From the NCBI RefSeq assembly GCF_934424005.1, contig NZ_CAKRXI010000028.1, positions 1 to 43,793 on the forward strand: a DNA stretch of 43,793 nt. Reading direction: 5' to 3'. This DNA is from an uncultured Blautia sp. (lineage in GTDB: Bacteria; Bacillota; Clostridia; Lachnospirales; Lachnospiraceae). Positions within the stretch are counted from its first letter, which is position 1; each line of letters opens with the position of its first letter. This document shows, in pieces, positions 24,353 through 32,796 of this stretch. Under the pieces are notes generated by a model, which saw only the letters and a program-made list of their open reading frames with translations, was not told the DNA's origin and searched no databases. Position numbers and translations under genes: made by a program.

Positions 24353-25084
24353 ATGCAGATCTGCAAAGTAAAAAATTATCAGGAACTCAGCCGAAAGGCG
24401 GCCAATCTGATCGCGGCACAGGTAATCCTGAAACCGGACAGTGTTCTTGGGCTTGCTACAGGTTCATCTCCTGTTGGGACTTATGAACATCTGGTAGAAA
24501 TGTACGAAAACGGTGACCTGGATTTTTCTCAGGTAATAACTGTCAATCTCGATGAATATAAAGGACTGGCTGGTTCTGATGAACAGAGCTACCGCTATTT
24601 TATGAATACCCATCTGTTCCACAAAATAAATATCAACCATGCAAATACATACGTTCCGAACGGCACAGAACCAGATGCTGAGAAAGCATGCCAGGCATAT
24701 AACGAACTGCTTCACAAGATCGGACCAGCTGATATCCAGATTCTCGGACTTGGTCACGATGGACATATTGGTTTTAATGAACCATCCGACCATTTTGAAA
24801 ACGAGACTCACTGCGTAGATTTGACTGAAACCACGATTCAGGCCAACAAACGATTCTTTGACAGCGAAAAGGATGTTCCAAAACAGGCATATACCATGGG
24901 AATCGGCACAATCATGCGCTGCCGGAAGATTCTTGTGGTCGTCAGCGGTAAAGATAAAGCTGAAATTCTGAAACAGGTCATTCAAGGGCCAGTCACTCCA
25001 GAAGTGCCAGGATCGATCTTACAGTTCCACCCGGACTGCACGATCATCGCTGATGAAGATGCCCTTTCTGCAACGGACATCTGA
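24353..25084 (+). CDS. nagB: Glucosamine-6-phosphate deaminase
   Basis: NagB converts glucosamine 6-phosphate to fructose 6-phosphate and ammonia, feeding amino sugars into glycolysis. The 243-residue protein has LATGSSPVGTYEHL (about 34-47), TVNLDEYKGL with the catalytic Asp, LGLGHDGHIGFNEP with the catalytic His/Glu region, and the late IADEDA. This is normal NagB length for Firmicutes. GAAGGAGG lies five to six bases before the ATG. TATAAT (24308-24313) suggests its own promoter, though the -35 is poor. It is co-located with an AraC regulator and an N-acetylhexosamine kinase, consistent with amino-sugar use. Confidence 0.93.
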   Translation: MQICKVKNYQELSRKAANLIAAQVILKPDSVLGLATGSSPVGTYEHLVEMYENGDLDFSQVITVNLDEYKGLAGSDEQSYRYFMNTHLFHKININHANTYVPNGTEPDAEKACQAYNELLHKIGPADIQILGLGHDGHIGFNEPSDHFENETHCVDLTETTIQANKRFFDSEKDVPKQAYTMGIGTIMRCRKILVVVSGKDKAEILKQVIQGPVTPEVPGSILQFHPDCTIIADEDALSATDI

Positions 25085-25106
25085 ATTTGAATTCTGTAAC
25101 GCTAAA

Positions 25107-25147
25107 AGGAGCCGGTGTTCTTTTTTCAGAACACCAGCTCCATTTTT
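25107..25147. terminator. Terminator overlapping the end of the histidine kinase gene
   Basis: GGAGCCGGTGTTC (25108-25120) pairs with GAACACCAGCTCC (25129-25141), with one mismatch, and is followed by ATTTTTG for plus-strand nagB. On the minus strand the second arm encodes the last codons of the sensor kinase (stop codon at 25126) and the stem is followed by TTTT, so it can stop both genes. Confidence 0.85.
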
Positions 25148-26457
25148 GTACCCTTGCCAGGCTCACTTTCCAGTTTTATCTCTGCATTATGAAGGATTGC
25201 TCCATGTTTTACAATAGAAAGTCCAAGGCCGGTTCCACCAGTCGCACGGGAATGGCTTTTATCGACCCGGTAAAAACGTTCAAAAATTCTCTTCTGTTCA
25301 TTTTCCGGAATACCGATTCCATTATCTTCCACACGGTAAAAAGCATGTCCATTGACTGTTCCCGTAAAAATATTTACTGTACCATTCTGATCCGTATAAC
25401 GAATTGCATTATCTGCGATATTATACAGCATCTCATAGATCACATGCCGTACCCCCTGTACCGTTACCGGATTCCCCTCAAGTGATACATTTATATTTTT
25501 TTTCGAAGCCGCACTGTCCAGATGCAGAACAATGTCCTCTGCCAGTTCATACAGATCTACCGGTTCAAACGGGAGATCACTGCTCTTCTCGTCCAGTCTG
25601 GAAAGCTGAATGATATCTGCAACCAGATTACTCAGACGGCTGGCTTCATGATAGATTCTGCCTGAAAATTCCGGCACCTTTTCATCAGGAACCATTCCAT
25701 TCATCATAAGTTCTGCATACCCGGATATGGACATCAATGGTGTTTTCAGTTCATGTGAGACATTCGCAGAAAATTCTCTTCTCACTGCTTCTGCTTCTTT
25801 CAGTTCTTCCATCTGTTTGGCGATCTGTTTATTCTGCTGATCCACCCTTCCAAGAAGGGGCCGCAATTCTTCATATGCCACATCCTTGAGCGGCTCTTCC
25901 AGATTCAGTGTATTAATTGGCTCGATCAGATCTTTTGTCTGTTTGCGGACCAGAATAAATGTCACTGCAAAAATCAGAATCAGCAGTCCTCCAAGCAGTA
26001 CCGAACTCGATAACATCGTATAAAACACACTATCCGTTGTTCTTCCAACACGCAGGATGTCTCCATCAGCCAGTTTTACCGCACAATAGAAATTCTGTTT
26101 TGACAATGTTTCCGAGTATCTCAGTGATTCCGCGTATCCATTCTTCTCTGCCTGAATAAATTCCGGACGGTTACTATGATTTTCAAGTTCTGCAGAATTC
26201 TCCAGCGAATCGAACAGGACATTTCCCTTGGGATCAAGCAGCGTAATGCGGGCTGAAGTAGTCTTTCCAAGTGCATCATCCAGATAGGAATTACCCATCT
26301 TTTCTACGCCATCCTGCACATATTTCAGGCTGTCCCGGACACTTTCCTTCAGATCTTCATTGTATTTTCCATACATGACCAGTCCTGCTGCAAGAAATGT
26401 CAGAAGTACAGAAACAACTACCAGTATACAGGTATGATTCAGTATTTTTTTCCTCAT
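25126..26457 (-). CDS. PhoR-like membrane sensor histidine kinase
   Basis: The 443-residue protein has two membrane segments (about 9-29 and 151-170) with an extracellular sensor of about 120 residues between them. A linker and a DHp domain follow (FSANVSHELKTPL, His235 phosphorylated). The ATPase domain has NIADNAIRYT (N box), VEDNGIGIPENE, and GGTGLGLSIVKH (G box). It follows its response regulator by one base. The Na/Pi cotransporter upstream suggests phosphate sensing (PhoR class), but the sensor domain itself does not prove the signal. The last codons are part of the terminator stem. Confidence 0.93.
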   Translation of the reverse strand: MRKKILNHTCILVVVSVLLTFLAAGLVMYGKYNEDLKESVRDSLKYVQDGVEKMGNSYLDDALGKTTSARITLLDPKGNVLFDSLENSAELENHSNRPEFIQAEKNGYAESLRYSETLSKQNFYCAVKLADGDILRVGRTTDSVFYTMLSSSVLLGGLLILIFAVTFILVRKQTKDLIEPINTLNLEEPLKDVAYEELRPLLGRVDQQNKQIAKQMEELKEAEAVRREFSANVSHELKTPLMSISGYAELMMNGMVPDEKVPEFSGRIYHEASRLSNLVADIIQLSRLDEKSSDLPFEPVDLYELAEDIVLHLDSAASKKNINVSLEGNPVTVQGVRHVIYEMLYNIADNAIRYTDQNGTVNIFTGTVNGHAFYRVEDNGIGIPENEQKRIFERFYRVDKSHSRATGGTGLGLSIVKHGAILHNAEIKLESEPGKGTKMELVF

Positions 26458-26458
26458 A

Positions 26459-27127
26459 TCATGCTCCTATCCGATAGCCGACACCACGCACCGTCTCTAT
26501 CAAGTTGCCTGCTTCTCCCAGTTTCTGACGAAGCGTACGGACATGCACATCCACCGTTCTTGTTTCTCCGTCAAAATCATATCCCCATACATGACAGAGA
26601 ATCTGATTTCTGGTCATGACCAGACCTTTGTTTTCCATCAAATACTGAAGAAGTTCAAATTCTTTTCTGGTCAGTTCTACTTTTTCCTCTTTCCAGTAAA
26701 CTTTATGTCTGCCCACAGACAATCTCAGATCATCACATTTCAGTTCTTTGTCTTCTTCCTGTCTTGAACAGCGCCTGAGAACCGCTTTCACTCTGGCAAC
26801 AAACTCCATCATTCCAAACGGTTTGGTGATATAATCATCCGCGCCTGCTTCCAAACCTCTTACTTTATCGTACTCCGCTTCTTTTGCCGTCACCATGATC
26901 ACCGGAATATTTTTGGTTTCCAATGAAGCTTTCAGACGTTCCAGAATGCTGTATCCATCTTCTCCCGGAAGCATGATATCCAGAAGGATCAGGTCCGGCA
27001 GTTCTTCTTTCAGTGCATCTTTCAGTTCTTTACTGTTTGCCATCCCTCTTGCAGAAAACCCGGTCGTTTCCAGTGTATAGATCAGAAGCTCTCTGATATT
27101 TTTTTCGTCTTCCACACAATAGATCAT
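26459..27127 (-). CDS. OmpR/PhoB-family response regulator
   Basis: The 222-residue protein has a receiver domain (acidic pocket VEDEKN at 5-10, phospho-acceptor Asp50 in LILLDIMLPGEDGY, Lys in YITKPFG) and a C-terminal winged helix (VWGYDFDGETRTVDVHVRTLRQKL) that binds direct repeats. The start ATG is weakly supported: AAAGGA is a little far upstream. It lies 40 bp after the transporter gene and one base before the kinase gene, so all three form one transcript. Confidence 0.94.
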   Translation of the reverse strand: MIYCVEDEKNIRELLIYTLETTGFSARGMANSKELKDALKEELPDLILLDIMLPGEDGYSILERLKASLETKNIPVIMVTAKEAEYDKVRGLEAGADDYITKPFGMMEFVARVKAVLRRCSRQEEDKELKCDDLRLSVGRHKVYWKEEKVELTRKEFELLQYLMENKGLVMTRNQILCHVWGYDFDGETRTVDVHVRTLRQKLGEAGNLIETVRGVGYRIGA

Positions 27128-27167
27128 TCAGCATAATTCCTTTCTGTCCGGGAGCCCTGCAAATATT

Positions 27168-28934
27168 TTACGGAAGTACATACTCTTTCTGCAGTTCTTC
27201 CAGACGGTTATAATAAGCATCATCCGGTTCATTCTTCATACTTTCCAGATGACTGTGTGTATCATAAAGATTCTCTCTTACCTGCGTGATGCAGACACTG
27301 ATATTCGAACAGTGATCCGCAATTCTTTCCAGACTGGTAAGAAGATCTGTCAGAATAAATCCCATTTCAATCGTACATTCTCCGGAACGAAGCCGATTAA
27401 TATGACGACGTTTTAATTCTTTGCTTAATTCATCCACAATTTCTTCCAGTGGTTCTACATCCTCTGTCAGATTCAGATCCTGCTTGTCAAAAATCTGATA
27501 TGCTGTATCTACGATCCTGCTGACGGCAGCGATCAGGACCTGCAGCTCATTTCGTGCCTGAGCTGAAAAAGTAAGCTTTTTCTCATGAAGTTCCTGTGCT
27601 GACTCCATAATATTGACCGCATGGTCTGAGATTCGTTCAAAATCTCCGATACAATGCAACATCGTTGATACACTGTGGCTGTCTCTCTCTGAGAGATTTT
27701 TGTTATTCAGCTTTACAAGATATGTTCCAAGCTCATCCTCATAACGGTCTACTTTTGACTCAATCTCCTGTACACGTTCTGCCTGTTCTTCACTGTAATC
27801 ATAAATCAGATCCAGAGCAATATTAAGCGCCTTTCTGGAATCTTTCTCCATGTGTCTTGCTGCATTTCTTCCCTGTTCCACTGCAAAAGCAGGTTTTTCA
27901 AGAAAACGGGATTCCAGGATCATAAACTCCTGATCCTCTTTGCTGACTTCATCTTTCTTGTCATCACAAATTGTAAGACAGGCAAGTTTTACAAGCAGAT
28001 TAGAGAATGGCAGCCATACCAGTGTTGCCGTGATATTAAACACGCTGTGAGTGATCGCGATCGTTGCCGGTGTCGCCATCTGTGTCATAAACGGAAAATG
28101 AACAGCAGCATTGATCAGATAGAACAAAATCATGAATACCACAGTTCCAATCAGATTGAAATACAGATGGATCATCGCTGCACGTTTTGCATTCTTATTC
28201 GCTCCGATTGCGGACAAAAGTGCTGTCACACAGGTACCGATATTCTGTCCCATGATGATCGGAAATGCAGAACTGAATGGTACTGCACCGGTCATACAAA
28301 GTGCCTGCAGAATACCTACGGATGCAGAAGACGACTGAATGATCGCGGTCAGGATCGTACCTGCAAGGATACCGGCAACCGGGTTGGAAAATTTCAGAAG
28401 AAGGCCGGTAAATTCCGGTACATCTGCCAGAGGTTTCACGGCTCCACTCATACTTTCCATACCAAACATCAGCACTGCAAAACCAAGCATGATCGTACCG
28501 ATGTCTTTTTTGCGGGAACTTTTTGTAAAAGTCAGCAAAATAATTCCAATCATTGCGAGGATCGGTGAAAAAGAACTCGGCTTCAGCAGACTGATAAAAA
28601 AGTTGCTGCTCTCGATTCCGGTCAGACTCAAGATCCAGGATGTAATCGTAGTACCAATATTGGCACCCATAATGATTCCGACCGCCTGTGTCAGTTTCAT
28701 GATACCTGAATTTACAAAACCAACGACCATAACGGTTGTTGCAGAGGAGGACTGAATAACTGCCGTCACACACATGCCCAGAAGAACCGCTTTCCATTTA
28801 CTGGATGTAAGGTTCTCAAGGATCTGTTCCAGTTTCCCGCCTGAAACTTTGGCAAGTCCATCTCCCATGACCTGCATTCCGTACAGGAACATGGCAAGAC
28901 CTCCTAATAATGTCAATATACTGAAAAAATTCAT
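27168..28934 (-). CDS. Na+/phosphate cotransporter family protein with PhoU domain
   Basis: The 588-residue membrane protein has two inverted-repeat Na/Pi-cotransport halves, each with the QSSSA motif (61-65 and 200-204), about eight to nine membrane segments, and a C-terminal PhoU-like helical domain (about 360-570). It imports phosphate with sodium (NptA/YjbB class). YjbB-type members can also export it. AAAGGAG stands before the ATG. It is the first gene of a transcript that continues into the response regulator and histidine kinase. The promoter carries a Pho-box-like array (28969-29022). Confidence 0.92.
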   Translation of the reverse strand: MNFFSILTLLGGLAMFLYGMQVMGDGLAKVSGGKLEQILENLTSSKWKAVLLGMCVTAVIQSSSATTVMVVGFVNSGIMKLTQAVGIIMGANIGTTITSWILSLTGIESSNFFISLLKPSSFSPILAMIGIILLTFTKSSRKKDIGTIMLGFAVLMFGMESMSGAVKPLADVPEFTGLLLKFSNPVAGILAGTILTAIIQSSSASVGILQALCMTGAVPFSSAFPIIMGQNIGTCVTALLSAIGANKNAKRAAMIHLYFNLIGTVVFMILFYLINAAVHFPFMTQMATPATIAITHSVFNITATLVWLPFSNLLVKLACLTICDDKKDEVSKEDQEFMILESRFLEKPAFAVEQGRNAARHMEKDSRKALNIALDLIYDYSEEQAERVQEIESKVDRYEDELGTYLVKLNNKNLSERDSHSVSTMLHCIGDFERISDHAVNIMESAQELHEKKLTFSAQARNELQVLIAAVSRIVDTAYQIFDKQDLNLTEDVEPLEEIVDELSKELKRRHINRLRSGECTIEMGFILTDLLTSLERIADHCSNISVCITQVRENLYDTHSHLESMKNEPDDAYYNRLEELQKEYVLP

Positions 28935-28968
28935 ATTATTCTCCTTTACCTGAATTTAATATGTTTTC

Positions 28969-29022
28969 ATCATATTGACACCTTGTAAAGTTCTCACCAG
29001 TATTATGTTAAATCTTTGTAAA
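28969..29022 (-). promoter_or_regulatory. Pho-box-like array and -10 for the Na/Pi transporter operon
   Basis: On the minus strand, TATGAT (28969-28974) is a likely -10 with no good -35. Upstream lie TTTACA (28984-28989), TTAACA (29006-29011) and TTTACA (29017-29022), at offsets of 22 and 11 bp, so all lie on the same face. This matches the TT(A/C/T)ACA direct repeats of PhoP-type boxes at about -60 to -22. A TTGACA (29032-29037) also occurs upstream. Confidence 0.5.
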
Positions 29023-29079
29023 ATCGAATCTTGTCAAAAAATCTCTCTTACTGTCTTATTTTAAAACCTGTCTTACTTT

Positions 29080-29580
29080 TTAGAAGCTGCGGATGTTTTC
29101 ATCCTCATCTCCGGTCTTGTCGATTGATTTGATGCGCAGATAATAGCTGACATTTTCATTGACATTAACCAGTACTCTGTCTCCGACTCTGTGTCCCTTC
29201 AATGCTTTTCCGATCGGAGATTCGATGCTGACACGGTTTTCCATGGAATTTCCACGGATGGATGTGACAAGTTTATATTTTTCCACTTCTCCATCTTCTT
29301 CAAACTCTACTTCAACAATATCATCCATTCCAACTTCATCGGACTTCGAAGAATCATCTACAACTGTTGCTGTTTTCAGCATTCTCTCCAGATAGCGGAT
29401 ACGGCTTTCGTTCTGATTCTTGTGTTTCTTCGCTGCATAATATTCAAAGTTTTCACTTAAATCACCCTGCGCACGGGCCTCTTTTACTGCCTCAATTGCT
29501 TCTTTTCGAATAACAAGCTTACGATGTTCAATCTCTTCTTCTATTTTTTCTATATCTCTTTTTGTAAGTCTTTCTCCCAT
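29080..29580 (-). CDS. greA: Transcription elongation factor GreA
   Basis: GreA reactivates backtracked RNA polymerase by stimulating transcript cleavage. The product of about 166 residues has the N-terminal coiled-coil hairpin (about 5-80) with the tip motif GDLSENFEYYAAKK that carries the acidic catalytic residues, and the C-terminal FKBP-like domain ending RVLVNVNENVSYYLRI. The start at 29580 has AGGAG eight bases upstream. An open frame continues 42 codons further upstream without a ribosome binding site and is rejected. It is monocistronic. Confidence 0.92.
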   Translation of the reverse strand: MGERLTKRDIEKIEEEIEHRKLVIRKEAIEAVKEARAQGDLSENFEYYAAKKHKNQNESRIRYLERMLKTATVVDDSSKSDEVGMDDIVEVEFEEDGEVEKYKLVTSIRGNSMENRVSIESPIGKALKGHRVGDRVLVNVNENVSYYLRIKSIDKTGDEDENIRSF

Positions 29581-29726
29581 ATCTGTCACTCCTGTAACTT
29601 TTTTATACAGAGAATATACGCTAAAAACGATCTTCTGCTGTAACTTCTGATTGCCTATCAGTATACACGAATTCCTCTGGAATGTATACCCGTGCCACAC
29701 CAACATTAAATAATCTTCAATTTCCT

Positions 29727-29785
29727 ATAAAAAGAGCCTGAAAAAAAGATACCTTTAAAAAGCAGCATCAATTCTTTCAGACTCT
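29727..29785 (-). terminator. Terminator of the selenium (yedE) operon
   Basis: On the minus strand, an 11-bp stem forms between AGAGTCTGAAA (29775-29785) and TTTCAGGCTCT (29733-29743), with one G-T pair and a 31-nt loop. TTTAT follows. It ends the yedE-tusA-DUF3343 operon. Confidence 0.7.
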
Positions 29786-29818
29786 TACCTTATGAATTCC
29801 TCATTCTGTTATATAATT

Positions 29819-30061
29819 TTATTCCCCATCTGCATGGTAAATACACACATATCCGGAATCCTCAATCCGGACGATCTGCTCCACCTCTTCATTCTTCTCC
29901 GGAAATTCACCCTCTGCCGCAAAACGGACACAGGTTCCGCAGGAAGAACTCAAATCTCGTGGAACCGGCATGACGAGCGCCTCCAGATGCATTTTTTCAC
30001 AGTTTTTACGAAACTGTATTGCACCATAATGGGAATAAAAAGTCGCAATATACGTCATCAT
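29819..30061 (-). CDS. DUF3343 family protein (putative Se/S carrier)
   Basis: The 80-residue protein starts MMTYIATFYSHYGAIQFRK and has the paired-cysteine segment SSSCGTC (about 38-44), the DUF3343 pattern (PF11823). DUF3343 is often found next to yedF/yedE and cysteine desulfurase genes and is suspected of carrying sulfur or selenium. The start overlaps the TusA-like stop codon by four bases (ATGA). Confidence 0.85.
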   Translation of the reverse strand: MMTYIATFYSHYGAIQFRKNCEKMHLEALVMPVPRDLSSSCGTCVRFAAEGEFPEKNEEVEQIVRIEDSGYVCIYHADGE

Positions 30062-30264
30062 TTTGTTATTTTAAGCAGGAAATCGTCTCCCTGTTCTTCC
30101 ACATTCACCTGATATCCCTGATGCATCACAAATCGAGAAACATTTTCTTTCGCAACTACATTATCTACCAGCACTTCATATTCTGCTTCTTTTGAAGCCA
30201 TTGCATTCTTAGTCTGAATGACTGGCTCCGGACAGGACAGTCCTCTTGCGTCTACTCGCTTCAT
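30058..30264 (-). CDS. TusA-like sulfurtransferase (YedF type)
   Basis: The 68-residue protein contains the ARGLSCPEPVI signature near the N-terminus; its single Cys (residue 11) forms the persulfide or perselenide in TusA/YedF proteins. Full-length YedF has a second domain, so this is the one-domain form. GGAG stands before the ATG. It lies 27 bp after yedE and overlaps DUF3343. In this context selenium relay is more likely than 2-thiouridine synthesis, but that is inferred. Confidence 0.87.
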   Translation of the reverse strand: MKRVDARGLSCPEPVIQTKNAMASKEAEYEVLVDNVVAKENVSRFVMHQGYQVNVEEQGDDFLLKITK

Positions 30265-30291
30265 CTTTCATTCTCCTTTCAGTTCTTTTAC

Positions 30292-31356
30292 TCAGGCTTC
30301 TTCTTTTCTCATTGAATTGATCACTGCAATAGCTGCAACCACAACGATGCCGATCACAACTGCAATCTTACCATTTGCAGTCGGTCCGTCTGCGGAAGAT
30401 GCCAGGCCAAAGTTATGTGCAAAAGCAGCTCCTGCCATCAGACCAAGCACTGTAACAACAGAGTCTATATTTCCTTCTCCTGACAGAATCAGCTGACGCA
30501 TCGGACAACCTCCAAGAAGAATGCAGCCAAAACCGGCCAGATACATGCCAAGCGCATTCCACAGTCCGTCAGTGTGTGCAATCGGCTGTCCGACAAATCC
30601 CGGATGGAAAAATCCAAGTGCCACATTCATGATCAGCGCACTGACAAGGATTGCCACAAAACCAAAGAGCAGTTTATATTCTCCAAAAAGGACTGCATCA
30701 CGGATACCGCCAACCATACAGAGACGTGTTCTCTGTGCAAGGATACCTACGATCACGCCTGCTGCCAGTGAGATCAGGATTGCAGCATGTTTGGCTCCCG
30801 GTCCGCCTTCCGGCTCAGTAAAATGAATAAATGCCGGTGCTGCTACCAGAAGAATCAACATCACGATCTGAAATGCCGGATATACAGCGCCCTCCAGTTT
30901 CGGCATCTTGTAGGAACGTTTCAGTGTGTAGCCTTTTTTCAGGAAGAATGTTCCCGTAAGGATGCCGGCTACAAATCCCACCAGACCAAAAATGGCATTT
31001 CCGTCACCACCAGCAAGACGCAGGATCATGCGGAACGGACAGCCAAGGAACATCAGACATCCGATCATGACAAAAGCTCCCAGTGTAAATCTGGTCACAG
31101 GTGCAGAACCGCCTCTCGGCCGAAATTCCTTTGTAATCAATGACACAATGCAGGCGCCCAGTACCAGTCCGATAATTTCCGGGCGAATATACTGTACCGC
31201 TGCTGCTGAATGGAGTCCCAGTGCTCCTGTGGTGTCCCGTAAGAAACAGGCGATACAAAATCCCATGTTCGCCGGGTTTCCAAAGTACACCAGCATTGCT
31301 GAAATCACACCGATCAGCAATCCCGCTATCACGATCGTTGTTTTTTCTTTTTTCAT
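30292..31356 (-). CDS. yedE: YedE-type selenium/sulfur transport membrane protein
   Basis: The 354-residue membrane protein has about ten segments and two YeeE/YedE (DUF395) halves, with duplicated motifs LGCPFRMILRLAGGDGN and GGCPMRQLILSGEGN. The YedE selenium subgroup is expected to move selenium or sulfur species across the membrane. GGGAGG lies before the ATG, and a promoter TTGTCA-17-TATACA lies 60-90 bp upstream. It leads the minus-strand selenium operon and is divergent from the cysteine-desulfurase-like gene. The related TsuA thiosulfate transporter is the main alternative; the neighbours favour selenium. Confidence 0.87.
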   Translation of the reverse strand: MKKEKTTIVIAGLLIGVISAMLVYFGNPANMGFCIACFLRDTTGALGLHSAAAVQYIRPEIIGLVLGACIVSLITKEFRPRGGSAPVTRFTLGAFVMIGCLMFLGCPFRMILRLAGGDGNAIFGLVGFVAGILTGTFFLKKGYTLKRSYKMPKLEGAVYPAFQIVMLILLVAAPAFIHFTEPEGGPGAKHAAILISLAAGVIVGILAQRTRLCMVGGIRDAVLFGEYKLLFGFVAILVSALIMNVALGFFHPGFVGQPIAHTDGLWNALGMYLAGFGCILLGGCPMRQLILSGEGNIDSVVTVLGLMAGAAFAHNFGLASSADGPTANGKIAVVIGIVVVAAIAVINSMRKEEA

Positions 31357-31415
31357 TTGTTAATACCTCCCTTTCCCTCTTATGCTAAAAACTTTTGTTT
31401 CCAGCATACTTTCTT

Positions 31416-31444
31416 TGTATAAAATGATAACATTTCATTGACAA
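31416..31444 (-). promoter_or_regulatory. Promoter of the yedE operon
   Basis: On the minus strand, TTGTCA (31439-31444) and TATACA (31416-31421) are 17 bp apart. The 190-bp gap to the divergent desulfurase-like gene also has TATAAT at 31505-31510 and an AT-rich TTTATAG-type repeated stretch (about 31466-31500) that could bind the LysR regulator. Confidence 0.65.
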
Positions 31445-31546
31445 AATCTCCAATTCAATATAGTCTTATTTTATAGTTATTTATAGAAATATTTTATAAG
31501 TCATTATAATTTCCATTTCTGAAATATTCGAAAAGAGGTTTAAGTT

Positions 31547-32728
31547 ATGGCAAAGATATATCTGGATCAGGCAAGTACTTCCTATCCAAAGGCTCCCTCC
31601 GTGGCACAGGCTGTTTACGATTACCTGAATGGTTCCGCTGTCAATGTGAACCGTGGAGGTTATCAGGCCGCCTATTCTGTTGAAGAGCAGATCTTCGAGA
31701 CCCGAGAGCAGCTTCTCCGCCTGTTTCATTTCACATCCGGAAAAGGTAAAAATGTAATCTTCACTCCCAATATCACGACCAGTCTGAATATCCTTCTGAA
31801 AGGACTGCTGAAATCCGGGGACCATGTACTTGTTTCCTCTATGGAACACAATGCGGTCATGCGTCCGCTGGTACAGCTTACCCGGCATGGAGTCACTTTT
31901 GACCGTATTCCATGCTCTGCAGACGGTTCTCTTCTTATAGAAAAAACAGAAGAACTTCTTAAACCGAACACCCGGCTTCTCGTCTGTCTGCACGCTTCTA
32001 ATGTCTGTGGAACCATGATGCCGGTACAGGAGCTTGGAAAATTCTGTAAGAAACACGGACTTCTTTTTATCTTGGATACTGCCCAGACAGCCGGTACTGT
32101 CCCAATCGATATGGAAGCACTTCATCTGGACGCTCTTGCCTTCACCGGACATAAAGGTCTTCGCGGTCCACAGGGTACCGGCGGTTTTCTGATCCGTAAT
32201 GAACTTGCCACTTCGATCGAACCACTTTTAAGTGGTGGAACCGGAAGTGTTTCCCATACCGAAGAAGTTCCGTCTTTTCTTCCGGACCGTTTCGAGCCAG
32301 GAACACCAAATATTCCCGGAATTCTCGGTCTGCATGCAGCACTCTGTGATCTGGAGCAGACAGATATGGACAAGCTTCACCAACATGAACTGGAATTAAC
32401 ACAGTATTTTATCAATGGGCTCATGCAGATGGATCCGTCTGAATCAACTCTTCGTGCAATAGGAAAACATAATACGATAGAACGTACTTCTGTCGTATCT
32501 GTCCAGACATTACAAACAGATATGGCACGCGTTGCCTATGAAATGGATGACACTTACGGAATCATGACACGTGTCGGACTTCACTGTGCCCCAAGTGCAC
32601 ACAAAACACTTGGCACTTACCCAGAAGGAACGATTCGTTTTTCTTTCGGACCAGAAAACACACATCACGAAGTTGATCTTGCTCTGCATGCCCTTGCAGA
32701 GATTACAGGTTCTCCATATCATTTATAA
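31547..32728 (+). CDS. Cysteine desulfurase/selenocysteine lyase-like class V aminotransferase
   Basis: The 393-residue PLP enzyme begins IYLDQASTSYPK and has the lysine motif FTGHKGLRGPQGTGG (Schiff-base Lys near residue 205) and a catalytic cysteine in GLHCAPSAHKTLG. It also has NVNRGGYQ and the ILDTAQTAG Asp region. This is the Csd/SufS-like family often found with yedE/TusA/DUF3343. It likely extracts S or Se from (seleno)cysteine and hands it to the TusA-like protein. The ribosome binding site AGAGG is weak. The LysR regulator follows after 68 bp. Substrate choice between Cys and Sec cannot be decided from motifs. Confidence 0.9.
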   Translation: MAKIYLDQASTSYPKAPSVAQAVYDYLNGSAVNVNRGGYQAAYSVEEQIFETREQLLRLFHFTSGKGKNVIFTPNITTSLNILLKGLLKSGDHVLVSSMEHNAVMRPLVQLTRHGVTFDRIPCSADGSLLIEKTEELLKPNTRLLVCLHASNVCGTMMPVQELGKFCKKHGLLFILDTAQTAGTVPIDMEALHLDALAFTGHKGLRGPQGTGGFLIRNELATSIEPLLSGGTGSVSHTEEVPSFLPDRFEPGTPNIPGILGLHAALCDLEQTDMDKLHQHELELTQYFINGLMQMDPSESTLRAIGKHNTIERTSVVSVQTLQTDMARVAYEMDDTYGIMTRVGLHCAPSAHKTLGTYPEGTIRFSFGPENTHHEVDLALHALAEITGSPYHL

Positions 32729-32796
32729 ACTTTCATTTTTATCTGCTACTACTCACCCGTTTGCAGTAATTTTTCATTATCAAGGGGTATCACATC

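Noticed and set aside
29041..29079. Terminator after greA
   Set aside because: Only a direct repeat (CTGTCTTA twice) is visible. I could not find a convincing inverted repeat.
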